NCBI GenBank assembly: GCA_963835085.1
Contig: CAWIED010000001.1
Location: 2,790,001-2,854,000 of the forward strand
Reading direction: 5' to 3'
From: JBDIAG01 sp963835085
GTDB lineage: Bacteria; Actinomycetota; Actinomycetes; Actinomycetales; CAWJMD01
Length of the DNA stretch: 64,000 nt
Position 1 is the stretch's first letter, and every line of letters begins with the position of its first letter. Positions 54,075-63,284 of the stretch are shown one piece after another. Under the pieces are notes generated by a model. It was given only the letters and a program-made list of their open reading frames with translations, searched no databases and was not told where the DNA came from. The position numbers were made by a program, and so were the translations under genes.

Positions 54075-55289
54075 ATGACCGACGGCCTGATGACGAGTTC
54101 CGCGACAGAGCGGGCGGTGGCACTCGACACCACTTACGTGGCGCATAACTACAACCCACTACCGGTCGTCGCCGCGACCGCAGACGGGGCGTGGATCACC
54201 GATGTTGACGGGCAACGGTACTTGGACTGCCTTGCGGCATACTCCGCCGTCAACTTCGGACACCGACACCCCGCCCTCGTAGCCGCCGCCCGCGACCAGC
54301 TCGACCGGGTCACCCTCGTCAGCCGGGCCTTCCACTCCGACCGGCTGGGCAGTTTCGCGCGCGACCTGGCGAACATGGCCGGTAAAGAGATGGTCCTTCC
54401 GATGAATACGGGCGCCGAGGCCGTCGAAAGCGGCATCAAGGTCGCGCGCAAGTGGGGCCACGACGTGAAGGGCATCAGCACGCCCAATATCGTCGTCGCC
54501 GCAGGCAACTTCCACGGCCGCACGATCAGCATCATCAGCTTCTCCGACGACGCCGCCGCACGCACGGGATTCGGGCCCTTCACTCCCGGCTTCCGAGTTG
54601 TCCCGTTCGGCGACGCTGACGCCGTGGAGACTGCCATCGACGCCGACACCGTCGCGGTCCTCATCGAGCCGATCCAGGGTGAAGCCGGGGTGATCATTCC
54701 ACCGGCGGACTATCTGCCCGCCCTACGGCGGATCACGCGTGAACGTGAGGTCCTGCTCATCTGTGACGAGATCCAGTCCGGCCTTGGCCGGACCGGGGCA
54801 ACATTCGCCAGCGATCGGGTCGGCGTGGTCCCGGACCTCTATCTCCTGGGCAAGGCTCTCGGCGGCGGCCTTGTCCCCGTTTCTGCCGTTATCGGCAATC
54901 ATGACATATTAGGCGTTTTGCACCCCGGTGAACACGGTTCCACCTTCGGCGGCAACCCCTTGGCTGCCGCGGTGGGCTCCGCTGTTGTCGAGCTCCTCGC
55001 CACTGGAGAGTTTCAGGAGCGAGCCGTCGTACTGGGCGAGCGACTCAGCGACTCCCTGCAGAAGCTCCTGGGTGCCGGCCTCACGGCAGTTCGAACGGCC
55101 GGACTCTGGGCCGGCGTCGACATCGACCCGGCCATCGGCACCGGACGGGAGATCTGTCAACGACTCATGGCGCGCGGGATTCTCGTCAAAGACACCCACG
55201 GACAGACCGTGCGGATCGCCCCACCCTTGGTCGTCACCGGCGACGACATCGACTTCATCGCCGACGAACTGACCCAAGCCTTGCAGTGA
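54075..55289 (+). CDS. rocD: Ornithine aminotransferase
   Basis: 404 aa PLP enzyme, class III aminotransferase. The PLP lysine is in LYLLGKALGGGLVPVSAV, with LLICDEIQSGLGRTG, NTGAEAVESGIKVARKWG and HGSTFGGNPLAAAV as signatures of RocD. It converts ornithine and 2-oxoglutarate to glutamate semialdehyde and glutamate. The ATG at 54075 follows GAAGGA. Part of ddaH-rocD-permease-binding protein. Confidence 0.94.
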   Translation: MTDGLMTSSATERAVALDTTYVAHNYNPLPVVAATADGAWITDVDGQRYLDCLAAYSAVNFGHRHPALVAAARDQLDRVTLVSRAFHSDRLGSFARDLANMAGKEMVLPMNTGAEAVESGIKVARKWGHDVKGISTPNIVVAAGNFHGRTISIISFSDDAAARTGFGPFTPGFRVVPFGDADAVETAIDADTVAVLIEPIQGEAGVIIPPADYLPALRRITREREVLLICDEIQSGLGRTGATFASDRVGVVPDLYLLGKALGGGLVPVSAVIGNHDILGVLHPGEHGSTFGGNPLAAAVGSAVVELLATGEFQERAVVLGERLSDSLQKLLGAGLTAVRTAGLWAGVDIDPAIGTGREICQRLMARGILVKDTHGQTVRIAPPLVVTGDDIDFIADELTQALQ

Positions 55290-55369
55290 GCACGTGATGT
55301 TCACCCGGGCGGCACCACGCCAGTCCGGCATGTGACCCCGCCCCAGAGCTGTCGAAAGGGAAGAACCAT

Positions 55370-56944
55370 ATGAGTAATGCGACCACAGACGTCGCCGAGG
55401 AAGACGTTCCTACCAACTCCCTGGATGCCGAACAGGTCGGGTACAAGCAGTCGCTCGGCCGCCGGCACGTCCAGATGATCGCGATCGGGGGCGCCATCGG
55501 CACCGGCCTGTTTCTCGGGTCGGCTTCGCGTCTGCACAGCACCGGTCCGGCGTTGTTGTTCAGCTATGCCTTCGTCGGAGTCATCGCCTACCTGCTCATG
55601 CGCGCGCTGGGCGAGTTGGTGCTGCACCGGGCCACCTCCGGCGCCTTCGTCTCCTACATGCGCGAGTTCTTCGGTGAGAAGTGGGCTTTCGTAACCGGCT
55701 GGCTCTACTGGTTCAACTGGGCGCTCACCGGCATCGCCGAGTTGTCCGCCGTGGGCCTGTACATGCAGAAGTGGTTCCCCAACCTCAAGACGTGGATCAC
55801 CGTCCTCATCGCCCTCGTCGTCGTCCTGGCGATCAACCTGCTCTCGGCGCGTGCCTTCGGCGAGTTTGAGTTCTGGGCGTCCCTGGCCAAGGTCGGCGCC
55901 ATCGTCATCTTCCTGGCGGTCGGCCTGGTCGTCGTCTTCGGCCGCTTCCACATCGGTGGCCACCAGGCGGGCATCGAGAAGATGTTCACCAATCCAGGCG
56001 GCTTCTGGCCGACCGGCGGCGACTTCACCTGGTACGGGCCCATCTTGGTCATGTCGGGTGTCGTCTTCGCGTATGCCGCGATCGAGATGGTCGGCGTTGC
56101 GGCCGGTGAGATGCAGGACGCCAGGCGCGAGGTACCCAAGGCCGTCAACGCGGTTATCGCCCGGATCGCCATCTTCTACTGCGGGTCCATCCTGCTCCTC
56201 GTCTGCATGCTCCCGACCAGCGAGTACAAGGCCGGCATCAGCCCGTTCGTCAGCGTCTTCAGCAAGATGGGCCTGAACTGGATGGCTGACCTGATCCAGG
56301 TGGTGCTCATTATCGCTGCCATGTCGAGCCTGAACTCCGGCCTGTACTCGACCGGTCGCGTGCTGCGTAGCCTGGGCATGGCCAAACAAGCGCCGCGGTT
56401 CACTCTGAAAATGAGCTCCTCGGGCGTGCCGTGGGCGGGGATCATGATGACCTCGGTCGTCTTCGTCCTCGGGTCCGTGCTCAACGCGCTCACGCCGGAT
56501 GCCTTCGAGCTGGCCATCGAGGCGACATCGGTGTGCATCCTCTACACGTGGGGCACGATCTTCGCCTGTCAGATCCGGTTGCGGCAGCTAAGCGACAGGG
56601 GCGTGATCCCGGCCAGTCCGTTCCGGATGCCGGGCTCGCCGTGGACCAGCTACGTGGGTCTGGTGTTCCTCGTCCTCGTCGCGGTGGGCATGGCAATCTC
56701 CGGTTGGCAGTCCTCGCCCTATTTCTGGCACAAGACGAGCTTCATCGTGGTCGTGTTCGGAATCCCGGTCCTCGCCCTGGCCTGCGCGATCGGCTGGATG
56801 ATCGTCAAGCCCGCAGTGGTGGCCAACACCGGAGGACAGATCCTGGCGGTCTGGTCGAACGACGGCCCCACCTACCCGGCCGTGGACACGGCCGATCATC
56901 AGCAGACCGTTCAGACCGACACTGCCGAAGGGAAGCAATCATGA
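55370..56944 (+). CDS. APC-superfamily amino acid permease (RocE/GabP-like)
   Basis: 524 aa with twelve hydrophobic helices. The AAT-family motif QMIAIGGAIGTGLFLGSASRL opens the first helix, and AAIEMVGVAAGEMQDARREVPKAVN is the conserved loop after the sixth. The gene lies behind rocD and overlaps the following binding-protein gene as ATGA. Arginine or ornithine uptake is the natural guess, as for rocE in other bacteria, but selectivity is not visible. The C-terminal tail of about 40 residues is hydrophilic. Confidence 0.93.
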   Translation: MSNATTDVAEEDVPTNSLDAEQVGYKQSLGRRHVQMIAIGGAIGTGLFLGSASRLHSTGPALLFSYAFVGVIAYLLMRALGELVLHRATSGAFVSYMREFFGEKWAFVTGWLYWFNWALTGIAELSAVGLYMQKWFPNLKTWITVLIALVVVLAINLLSARAFGEFEFWASLAKVGAIVIFLAVGLVVVFGRFHIGGHQAGIEKMFTNPGGFWPTGGDFTWYGPILVMSGVVFAYAAIEMVGVAAGEMQDARREVPKAVNAVIARIAIFYCGSILLLVCMLPTSEYKAGISPFVSVFSKMGLNWMADLIQVVLIIAAMSSLNSGLYSTGRVLRSLGMAKQAPRFTLKMSSSGVPWAGIMMTSVVFVLGSVLNALTPDAFELAIEATSVCILYTWGTIFACQIRLRQLSDRGVIPASPFRMPGSPWTSYVGLVFLVLVAVGMAISGWQSSPYFWHKTSFIVVVFGIPVLALACAIGWMIVKPAVVANTGGQILAVWSNDGPTYPAVDTADHQQTVQTDTAEGKQS

Positions 56945-57789
56945 GGAGGCGCCTCCAGCTCCGCCGTGGGGGACGCGCAGCCATCTCGGTGTGCCTCGTA
57001 CTCGCAGCCACCACTCTGGCCGCGTGCAGCTCCAGCAAGCCGGTCGCCATGCCGTCCGCCACCGGCACCGGCACGATCACCATCGGCATCGCCACCGACG
57101 AGCCCGGGGTCAGCCTCAAGTCCGGTAGGACCTACAGCGGCTTCGACATCGACGTCGCCCGCTACGTCGCCGCCAAACTCGGCGTCCAGCCGCAGAACAT
57201 TTCCTTCAAGGAGATCACCTCGGCCGACCGGACCAAGGTTCTACAGGACGGCACCGTCGACCTGGTTGTCGACCAATACTCGATCACCCCGGACCGACAA
57301 CAGCAGGTCGACTTCGCCGGCCCCTACTACGTCGCACACCAAGACCTACTCATCCGCCGCAATGACACCGACATCACCAGCCCCGAGACGCTCAACGGTA
57401 GAACGCTGTGCTCCGTGAACGGCACGACGTCGGCGGCCTACGTCATCAAACACTACGCGGGCAAGATCACGCTGACCGAAAAGCCACGCTTCTCCGACTG
57501 CGTCAACGCCCTGGTGGAAGGGAGCGTCGATGCGGTGACGACTGACGATCTCATCCTGGCCGGCTACGCCTCCCAGGAACAGTTCAAGGGCATCCTGAAA
57601 CTCGTCGGTAAAGGCTTCAGCGACGAGAAGTATGGCGTCGGCGTCAAGAAGGGCGACGCTGCCACGGTCACCAAGGTCAACGCCGCACTGAAGTCCTTCA
57701 TCGACGATGGCTCATGGCAACGCTCCCTCGACGCCAACGTCGGCGACTCCGGCTTCGACATCCCCAGCCCCCCCACTGTCGGCAGCTGA
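56941..57789 (+). CDS. Amino-acid binding lipoprotein (SBP family 3) without its own ABC partners
   Basis: 282 aa. Lipoprotein signal with TLAAC (Cys29), then the type-3 binding fold: ITIGIATDEPG, YSGFDIDVARYVAAKLG, DGTVDLVVDQYSITPDRQQQVDFAGPY and LVEGSVDAVTTDDLILAG. It normally feeds polar amino acids (Glu, Arg, Lys) to an ABC importer, but none is encoded next to it; instead it is coupled by ATGA to an APC permease gene. It may work with a distant ABC importer or act as a sensor. Confidence 0.92.
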   Translation: MRRRLQLRRGGRAAISVCLVLAATTLAACSSSKPVAMPSATGTGTITIGIATDEPGVSLKSGRTYSGFDIDVARYVAAKLGVQPQNISFKEITSADRTKVLQDGTVDLVVDQYSITPDRQQQVDFAGPYYVAHQDLLIRRNDTDITSPETLNGRTLCSVNGTTSAAYVIKHYAGKITLTEKPRFSDCVNALVEGSVDAVTTDDLILAGYASQEQFKGILKLVGKGFSDEKYGVGVKKGDAATVTKVNAALKSFIDDGSWQRSLDANVGDSGFDIPSPPTVGS

Positions 57790-57796
57790 GGGGATC

Positions 57797-57842
57797 GGGT
57801 CTGTCCGATAAACGTTGTCTGTGACGTTCATCGGACAGACCC
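57797..57842. terminator. Strong bidirectional-type hairpin after the binding-protein gene
   Basis: GGGTCTGTCCGATAAACGT pairs with ACGTTCATCGGACAGACCC, one mismatch in 19 bp, 8-base loop, beginning 7 bp after the stop codon. Bacterioferritin converges from the other side, so it can end both transcripts. Confidence 0.7.
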
Positions 57843-57940
57843 GTCTTCGATCTGTGGATCGATCGGCGGTGCTGAGCGAGCCACCAGCCTCGCTTGGCGA
57901 CCACCACGGTCAATCACCAAGGTCAGTCACGGATCGAGGA

Positions 57941-58429
57941 CTAGCTTGGACCCTCGCCCGCCGCGATCTGGGCTGCCGTGTAGTTCTCGAGCCCGGCACG
58001 CTTGATGGCCTCCAACTGGGCCTCGAACCAGTCGGCGTGCTGCTCCTCATCGAGCGCCATCGCTTCGAAGGTGGCCCCTGTGGCGTGATCGCCCAGGTCG
58101 TGGCACTCCTTGGAGGCGTCGTTGAACTGCTTGACCGCGCCCAGCTCGGAGGCGAGCCCGAGCTGAAGGATCTCTTCGACGCTCTCGCCGATGGGGATCG
58201 AGTTGAGCTTCTGGACGTTGGGGTGCCCGTCGAACATGAGAATGCGGTTGATGAGGGCGTCCGCGTCTTTCATCTCGCCCATGGACAAATCGTAGAAGAC
58301 CTTGCCGAGGCGGGGCAGGCCCCAGTTGTCGAGCATCCGCGCATGCAGGAAGTAGCCGTTGACCACGGTCAGTTCAAGGGTCAGCGCCTCGTTAAGCAAC
58401 TCGATTATGCGAGGACTGCGTGGCTGCAT
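57941..58429 (-). CDS. bfr: Bacterioferritin
   Basis: 162 aa iron-storage protein that assembles into a 24-mer shell. Heme-ligand-type Met53 (GEMKDAD) and ferroxidase residues Glu19, Glu52, Glu95, Glu128 and His131 (DEEQHADW) are in place. The residue matching His54 of the Escherichia coli protein is Asp55 here. The first 38 bp overlap the upstream bfd gene. The start MQPRSPRIIELLNEAL is at ATG 58429, aligning with the family start. Iron-dependent control through the upstream box is likely. Confidence 0.94.
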   Translation of the reverse strand: MQPRSPRIIELLNEALTLELTVVNGYFLHARMLDNWGLPRLGKVFYDLSMGEMKDADALINRILMFDGHPNVQKLNSIPIGESVEEILQLGLASELGAVKQFNDASKECHDLGDHATGATFEAMALDEEQHADWFEAQLEAIKRAGLENYTAAQIAAGEGPS

Positions 58430-58625
58430 GGCTGAACTCCTTCGGAGTCGGAGCGCTGGTGCGCTCACTGTACTCCTCCAGCATTTTGCGGAGCGCCTGA
58501 ATGCAGCCCCCGCACGAGCGGCCTGCGCCCGTTGCCCGGTTGAGCGTGTGCAGCCTGTCGTTGCCGTCGGCCATGGCGGCCTGCACCGTCCGGTCGCTGA
58601 CGACCCGGCAATGGCAGATGATCAC
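58392..58625 (-). CDS. bfd: Bacterioferritin-associated ferredoxin
   Basis: 77 aa. The four cluster cysteines are in ICHCRVV and GRSCGGCIQALRKML, a [2Fe-2S] domain (BFD type). Bfd donates electrons to bacterioferritin to release stored iron. It starts with GTG 58625, directly downstream of the iron box, and overlaps bfr by 38 bp, so both are made from one mRNA. A hydrophilic tail of about 20 residues follows the domain. Confidence 0.92.
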   Translation of the reverse strand: MIICHCRVVSDRTVQAAMADGNDRLHTLNRATGAGRSCGGCIQALRKMLEEYSERTSAPTPKEFSHAATQSSHNRVA

Positions 58626-58644
58626 AAAGGTGAGGCTACCCTAA
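58626..58644 (-). promoter_or_regulatory. DtxR/IdeR-type iron box over the bfd promoter
   Basis: On the minus strand TTAGGGTAGCCTCACCTTT matches 14 of 19 positions of TTAGGTTAGGCTAACCTAA and contains a TAGGGT -10 box. The GTG of bfd begins at the next base, so the transcript has almost no leader. In actinomycetes IdeR may activate bacterioferritin genes in iron excess; the site position here, at the -10, would suit repression. Confidence 0.7.
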
Positions 58645-58671
58645 TCCTCACCCCTAGGGGTAGTCCCTCTC

Positions 58672-59826
58672 TTACCGACGGCCCACCAGGTCGCGGCCGA
58701 TGATCTCGCGCATGATCTCGTTCGTGCCGCCGTAGATCCTCTGCACCCGGGCGTCGGTGTAGGCGCGGGCGATGGGGTATTCGAGCATGTAACCGTAGCC
58801 GCCGAACAACTGAAGGCACTTGTCGAGTACGCGAGCCTGCATCTCGGTGGCGGCGTACTTGGCCTTGGCCGCGTCGACCGCGGTGAGCTCCCCGGCGTTC
58901 AGCGCCAGAATGCACTGATCGACATAGGCGCGATGCACTTCGTAGTCACAGGTGACCTCGGCCAGTTGGAACCGGGTGTTCTGGAAATCGGCGATCGGCT
59001 GCCCGAAGGCCTTGCGCTCATTGGTGTAGTCGAGCGTCCACTGCACTGCGGCCCCGGCGCTGCCGACCGCCTGGGCGGCGATGCTGAGCCGTTCGGTGGG
59101 CAGGTGGCGCATCAGTTGTCGAAAGCCGCCGCCGACGCTGCCGAGCAGGTTCTCGTCCGGGACGAAGACGTCGGCAAAGGCGAGTTCGGAGGTGTCCTGC
59201 GCCATGAGGCCGATCTTCTCCAACTGCCTGCCGCGGGTGAACCCGGCCATGCCCGTTTCGATCACGAGCAGCGAGAACGCGTCGGTGCCGCCGGCCGGGT
59301 CGGTCTTGACCACGCTCACCACTCCGTCGGCCTGCATGCCGCTGGTGATGAACGTCTTGGCGCCGTTGACGATCCAGCCGCCGTCGACCTTTCTGGCCGA
59401 GGTGCGGATGCCCTTGAGGTCACTTCCGGCACCCGGCTCGGTCATGCCGATGGCCATGATGTACTCGCCGACCGCCATTCGCGGCAGCCAACGCTGCTTC
59501 TGCTCCTGACTTCCCAGACCCACGACGTAAGGCGCGAGGATGTCGTCCTGCAGGCCGAAGCTCGACGACAACGACGCGCACCCGATCCGGCCAAGCTCTT
59601 CGCAGACGATCATCCGGTACCGGAAGTCGTCGACCCCCGCGCCGCCGTACTGCTCGGGGGTGTTCAGGCCCAGGATGCCCTGCCGCCCTGCCGCCAGCCA
59701 GACCGCGCGGCCGGTGGTGTGGTTCTCGTACCAGGTGTCGAGGTTAGGGGTGACCTCGCGGTCGACGAACTCTCTGACAATCCGGCGGAAGTCTTCATGG
59801 TCGCTCGTGTAAAGGGTGCGCTCCAT
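58672..59826 (-). CDS. Acyl-CoA dehydrogenase
   Basis: 384 aa, usual length. [66 protein letters not shown] and the C-terminal [18 protein letters not shown] are the family landmarks. It oxidises an acyl-CoA with FAD. It is separate from the carnitine operon dehydrogenase. Divergent from the SDR dehydrogenase across 149 bp, together with the GntR and enoyl-CoA hydratase genes it forms a small acyl-CoA catabolic cluster. Confidence 0.93.
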   Translation of the reverse strand: MERTLYTSDHEDFRRIVREFVDREVTPNLDTWYENHTTGRAVWLAAGRQGILGLNTPEQYGGAGVDDFRYRMIVCEELGRIGCASLSSSFGLQDDILAPYVVGLGSQEQKQRWLPRMAVGEYIMAIGMTEPGAGSDLKGIRTSARKVDGGWIVNGAKTFITSGMQADGVVSVVKTDPAGGTDAFSLLVIETGMAGFTRGRQLEKIGLMAQDTSELAFADVFVPDENLLGSVGGGFRQLMRHLPTERLSIAAQAVGSAGAAVQWTLDYTNERKAFGQPIADFQNTRFQLAEVTCDYEVHRAYVDQCILALNAGELTAVDAAKAKYAATEMQARVLDKCLQLFGGYGYMLEYPIARAYTDARVQRIYGGTNEIMREIIGRDLVGRR

Positions 59827-59975
59827 CTCCAGAGCATAACCTCGGCGCCGAAGCGCAATCGCTAAATGAGCTAACTGATACGGTCAATGCGGTTGGTCTA
59901 TTGCGGGCAGTTGAGGGCTGGCGTGCAGGTGCGGGTAGCAATACGTCGAGGGCAGCACTACAGGGAGTCGGATCG

Positions 59976-60743
59976 ATGCAGATCGCGAACGCAGTCGCAC
60001 TCGTCACCGGGGGCGCCTCAGGCTTGGGGCAGGCCACCGTTCGGCGGTTGGTGGCCGAGGGCGCCAAGGTCGTGATCGTCGACCTGCCGGCATCGGCGGG
60101 AGCGCAGCTCGCGGCCGAGCTGGGCGAGGCTGTGCGCTTCGCACCCACCGACGTCTGCGACGAGGCACAGGTCTCAGCCGCGGTCGAGACCGCCTCCGGA
60201 CTGGGTGAGCTGCGCATCGCGGTGAACTGCGCCGGCGTCGGCACGGCTGCCCGAGTGGTGGGCCGAGACGGCTCCCCTTTCCCCCTGGCCACGTTCACCA
60301 AGGTGATCCAGGTAAACCTGATCGGCACGTTCAACGTCATCCGCCTCGCGGCGGCCAAGATGGTGGCTTCGACCTCGCTTCTGGGCGAAGAGCGCGGCGT
60401 CATCGTCAACACCGCCTCGGTGGCCGCCTTCGAGGGCCAGATCGGGCAGGCCGCCTACTCGGCGTCGAAGGGCGGCGTCGTGGGCATGACGTTGCCGATC
60501 GCCCGTGAGCTCGCCCAGCACCAGATCAGGGTGACCTCCATCGCCCCCGGCCTGTTCATGACACCGATGCTGGCCGGATTGCCCGACGAGGCCAAGACCT
60601 CTCTCGGCGCCCAGGTGCCGCACCCCAGTCGGCTGGGCGATCCCAGTGAGTATGCGGCGCTCGTGGCGCACATCGTCGGCAATCCCATGCTCAATGGCGA
60701 AACGATTCGTCTCGACGGCGCCATTCGAATGGCGCCGCGCTGA
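59976..60743 (+). CDS. Short-chain dehydrogenase, 3-hydroxyacyl-CoA dehydrogenase type
   Basis: 255 aa. [15 protein letters not shown] (NAD-binding), [29 protein letters not shown] (catalytic Ser, Tyr, Lys) and [12 protein letters not shown] match the 17-beta-HSD10-like SDR that oxidises 3-hydroxyacyl-CoA. Start at 59976 with AGGGAG upstream. It would follow the hydratase step in beta-oxidation, in keeping with the adjacent acyl-CoA dehydrogenase and enoyl-CoA hydratase. Confidence 0.9.
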   Translation: MQIANAVALVTGGASGLGQATVRRLVAEGAKVVIVDLPASAGAQLAAELGEAVRFAPTDVCDEAQVSAAVETASGLGELRIAVNCAGVGTAARVVGRDGSPFPLATFTKVIQVNLIGTFNVIRLAAAKMVASTSLLGEERGVIVNTASVAAFEGQIGQAAYSASKGGVVGMTLPIARELAQHQIRVTSIAPGLFMTPMLAGLPDEAKTSLGAQVPHPSRLGDPSEYAALVAHIVGNPMLNGETIRLDGAIRMAPR

Positions 60744-60806
60744 GTTCATCGGGTAAGCGCTAGGGCTTCGGTGAAAGCTGACTTCATAAGATGAAAGCCG
60801 AGCGCA

Positions 60807-61606
60807 TCAGGCGAACAGATCGATCACCGTCTGGTCGGGTCTACCGCTGACGAGCAGTTCGCCGACGACCTCGAGATGCAGCCGCCAATGAGCCTCGGCA
60901 CCGTCGGCATCACCCGCTTCGATGAGGTCGACCAGCTTGGCGAACGACCGCACCTGGCGGCGGAAGCGCCGGGATCCTCCTGCTGGCGGCCGACGGACAC
61001 CACCTGCGCGAGATGGCGGGTGACGATGGCGTCGAGCATCTCGCTCTGCACAGCCAGCGTCTGGTTGCCGCAGCGCTCCACGACCAAGGCGTGGAAGGCC
61101 GAGGTGAGGCTGCCCCAGCGCTGGCCGTCGATACCGTTGCCGGCCTCGTCCGCCTCGGCGAGCGCTTCGACCGCGGCGCGCAGGTCAGCCACATCGTTCG
61201 TCGTGCGCCGGGTGGCCAACAGCCGCGCGCAGTACGGCTCGATGACCCTGCGGGCCTCGTAGACGTCGCCGATGGTGGTGCCGCGCAACTGCAGAAGCAG
61301 GCCGACATGCCCCGAGGCGACGCTCGAATCGGGCAGCGTTACCTGGGCGCCTCCCCGCGAGCCACGCCGGACGGCGATGAGGGCCTCGGTCTCGAGGATG
61401 CGGAACGCCTCGCGCAGGGTGGGCCGCGAGACGCCGTACTGCCCCATCAACTGTGCCTCGGGCGGCAGCATGGCGCCGGAGACAAGCACCTTGTTGACGA
61501 TTTGGCTCCGCAGGTCGGCGGCGATGAGTTCGGCGGTCTTGGGGGCTCGAACAGGCCGTCCGACAGGAGCAGCGGCAACGGGGGCCATCGGCACAGTGTC
61601 AGCCAT
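60807..61606 (-). pseudogene. GntR/FadR-type regulator, frameshifted near the C-terminus
   Basis: The first 200 residues are intact: the winged helix (ELIAADLRSQIVNKVLVSGAMLPPEAQLMGQYGVSRPTLREAFRILE) and most of the FCD effector domain. Near 60968 the frame is lost and the current reading ends at 60824. Adding one base to the CCCGG tract gives RQVRSFAKLVDLIEAGDADGAEAHWRLHLEVVGELL, the normal FCD ending, with a stop at 60807. The ATG at 61606 follows GAGGGGAG. It diverges from the enoyl-CoA hydratase gene and probably controls the cluster. Confidence 0.82.
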
Positions 61607-61632
61607 GAGCACTCCCCTCGACGCGTTCAGTT

Positions 61633-61645
61633 AGATAATCTATCT
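61633..61645. promoter_or_regulatory. Candidate GntR operator and promoter
   Basis: AGATA-ATC-TATCT is a symmetric site in the 71-bp gap between the GntR gene and the hydratase gene; GATAAT and TAATCT in the same stretch could be the -10 of the hydratase. FadR-type regulators bind short dyads of this form. Confidence 0.5.
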
Positions 61646-61677
61646 GATCTCGGCCGTTCGCCCGGAACAGGAGAGCC

Positions 61678-62457
61678 ATGAATGACGTCGTGATCGTGGA
61701 AAGTACCGACCGGATCGGGCAGATCAGGCTCAATGACCCCGAGACCCTCAACGCGGTGAGCTCAGAGATGTTGGCTGAGCTGGCCGAAGCCGCCCTGGCC
61801 TTCGAGCATGACGACACCATCCGGGTCGTGACGATCACGGGCACTGGACGAGGGTTCTGTTCGGGCGCGCGACTCAGCCCAGCCGCCTCCGACGGCCCCA
61901 CCGAGGTCGACGCGTCGACGTTGGACGAGGTGGGCCGGGCGATCAGAGCGATCATGAGCTCGACCAAGCCCTATGTCGCGTCGGTGAACGGCATCGCCGC
62001 CGGGGTCGGAATGTCGCTGGCGCTGGCCTGCGACTATGTGGTGGCCGCCCCCGAGGCGGCGTTCATGCTGGCGTTCAGCCGCATCGGGCTGATGCCTGAC
62101 GGTGCGGCGACCGGTCTGGTGGCGGCCTCCATCGGTCGGGCGAGAGCGATGCGGATGGCCTTGACGGCGGAGAAGATCAGTGCCGCGACCGCGCTGGAAT
62201 GGGGGCTCATTGCGGAGGTCTGCGCGAACGACGCGTTGTCCGCGCGCACCCGCGAGGTCTGCGAGCAGCTCGCCGGCAGCGCGCCACTGGCCGTTGCCTT
62301 GACCAAGCAGGCGATCAACGCCGGTTCGATGGAGGACGTGGAGGTGGTGCTGGCACGCGAGGAGGCCGGTCAGGCCAGGTTGTTGTCGACCGCCGATTTC
62401 GCCGAAGGAGTGGCCGCGTTCACGGGCCGTCGTCCGGCGGTGTTCACCGGACGCTGA
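61678..62457 (+). CDS. Enoyl-CoA hydratase/isomerase, PaaG-like
   Basis: 259 aa crotonase fold. FCSGARLS and AAGVGMSLALACDYVVAA form the oxyanion hole; the usual two glutamates are absent, and the Asp of IGLMPDGAAT is the likely catalytic residue, as in PaaG-type isomerases. It therefore may shift a double bond rather than hydrate. It sits beside the GntR, SDR and acyl-CoA dehydrogenase genes. Start at ATG 61678 with AGGAGAG upstream. Confidence 0.9.
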   Translation: MNDVVIVESTDRIGQIRLNDPETLNAVSSEMLAELAEAALAFEHDDTIRVVTITGTGRGFCSGARLSPAASDGPTEVDASTLDEVGRAIRAIMSSTKPYVASVNGIAAGVGMSLALACDYVVAAPEAAFMLAFSRIGLMPDGAATGLVAASIGRARAMRMALTAEKISAATALEWGLIAEVCANDALSARTREVCEQLAGSAPLAVALTKQAINAGSMEDVEVVLAREEAGQARLLSTADFAEGVAAFTGRRPAVFTGR

Positions 62458-62522
62458 TGGCCCCAGCCCTTACAAGGCGGGCGGAAGGCTGATGCCTCCG
62501 TCGATCGTCCTGCCCGTGGAAT

Positions 62523-63284
62523 TCAGCCGCCGAAGCGGCGCTCGCGATCGGCGTAGTCGCGAAGGGCACGCAGAAAGTCGACCCGGCGGAAGTCGGGCCA
62601 GTAGGCCTCACAGAAGTAGAACTCCGAGTGCACGCTCTGCCAGAGCAGAAAACCCGACAGCCGCTGCTCACCCGAGGTGCGGATGACCAGTTCGGGGTCG
62701 GGCTGGCCTTTGGTGTAGAGGTGCGCGGCGATCTGGTCTACGTCGATCACCTCGGCCAGCTCCTCCATCGTGACGCCCTTGGCCGCCTGCTCGGCGATGA
62801 GCGCGCGTACGGCGTCGGCGATCTCCTGCCGGCCGCCATAGGCGACAGCCACGTTGACATGCACGCCGTCGACCTCACGGGTCGACTCCTCGACCGCCCG
62901 CAGCCGCTTGGCGAGCCAGGGTGGCAGCAGGTCGAGCGCGCCCACAGGATGCACCCGCCACCTGCCATCGGAGGCCAGGCGGGCCACCGCGTCGTCGATG
63001 ATGGTCAGCAACGGATCCAGCTCGTTCTGCGGACGATTCAGGTTGTCCGTCGACAACATCCACAGCGTCACCATCTCGACGCCGACCTCTTCGCACCAGC
63101 CCAGGAATTCGAAGATCTTGTCGGCGCCGGCCCGGTGGCCGTGGGCGGTACTGCCCCCCGTCTGCTTCGCCCAACGCCGGTTGCCGTCGAGCATGATGCC
63201 CACGTGGTGCGGCACGGACGCCGGGTCGAGCCCGGCCCGAAGGCGCCTCGCATAGAGCGGATACAGCGGATTGGGCGGGCGCAT
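62523..63284 (-). CDS. cis-Prenyltransferase (isoprenyl transferase, short-chain Z type)
   Basis: 253 aa. GIMLDGNRRWAKQ (catalytic Asp and diphosphate-binding region), STDNLNRP and VIRTSGEQRLSGFLLWQSVHSEFYF are UppS-family motifs. The N-terminus and length resemble actinobacterial enzymes such as the mycobacterial Z-FPP synthase Rv1086, which makes the first product of the decaprenyl carrier. A full-length undecaprenyl synthase cannot be excluded. Probably monocistronic. Confidence 0.93.
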   Translation of the reverse strand: MRPPNPLYPLYARRLRAGLDPASVPHHVGIMLDGNRRWAKQTGGSTAHGHRAGADKIFEFLGWCEEVGVEMVTLWMLSTDNLNRPQNELDPLLTIIDDAVARLASDGRWRVHPVGALDLLPPWLAKRLRAVEESTREVDGVHVNVAVAYGGRQEIADAVRALIAEQAAKGVTMEELAEVIDVDQIAAHLYTKGQPDPELVIRTSGEQRLSGFLLWQSVHSEFYFCEAYWPDFRRVDFLRALRDYADRERRFGG

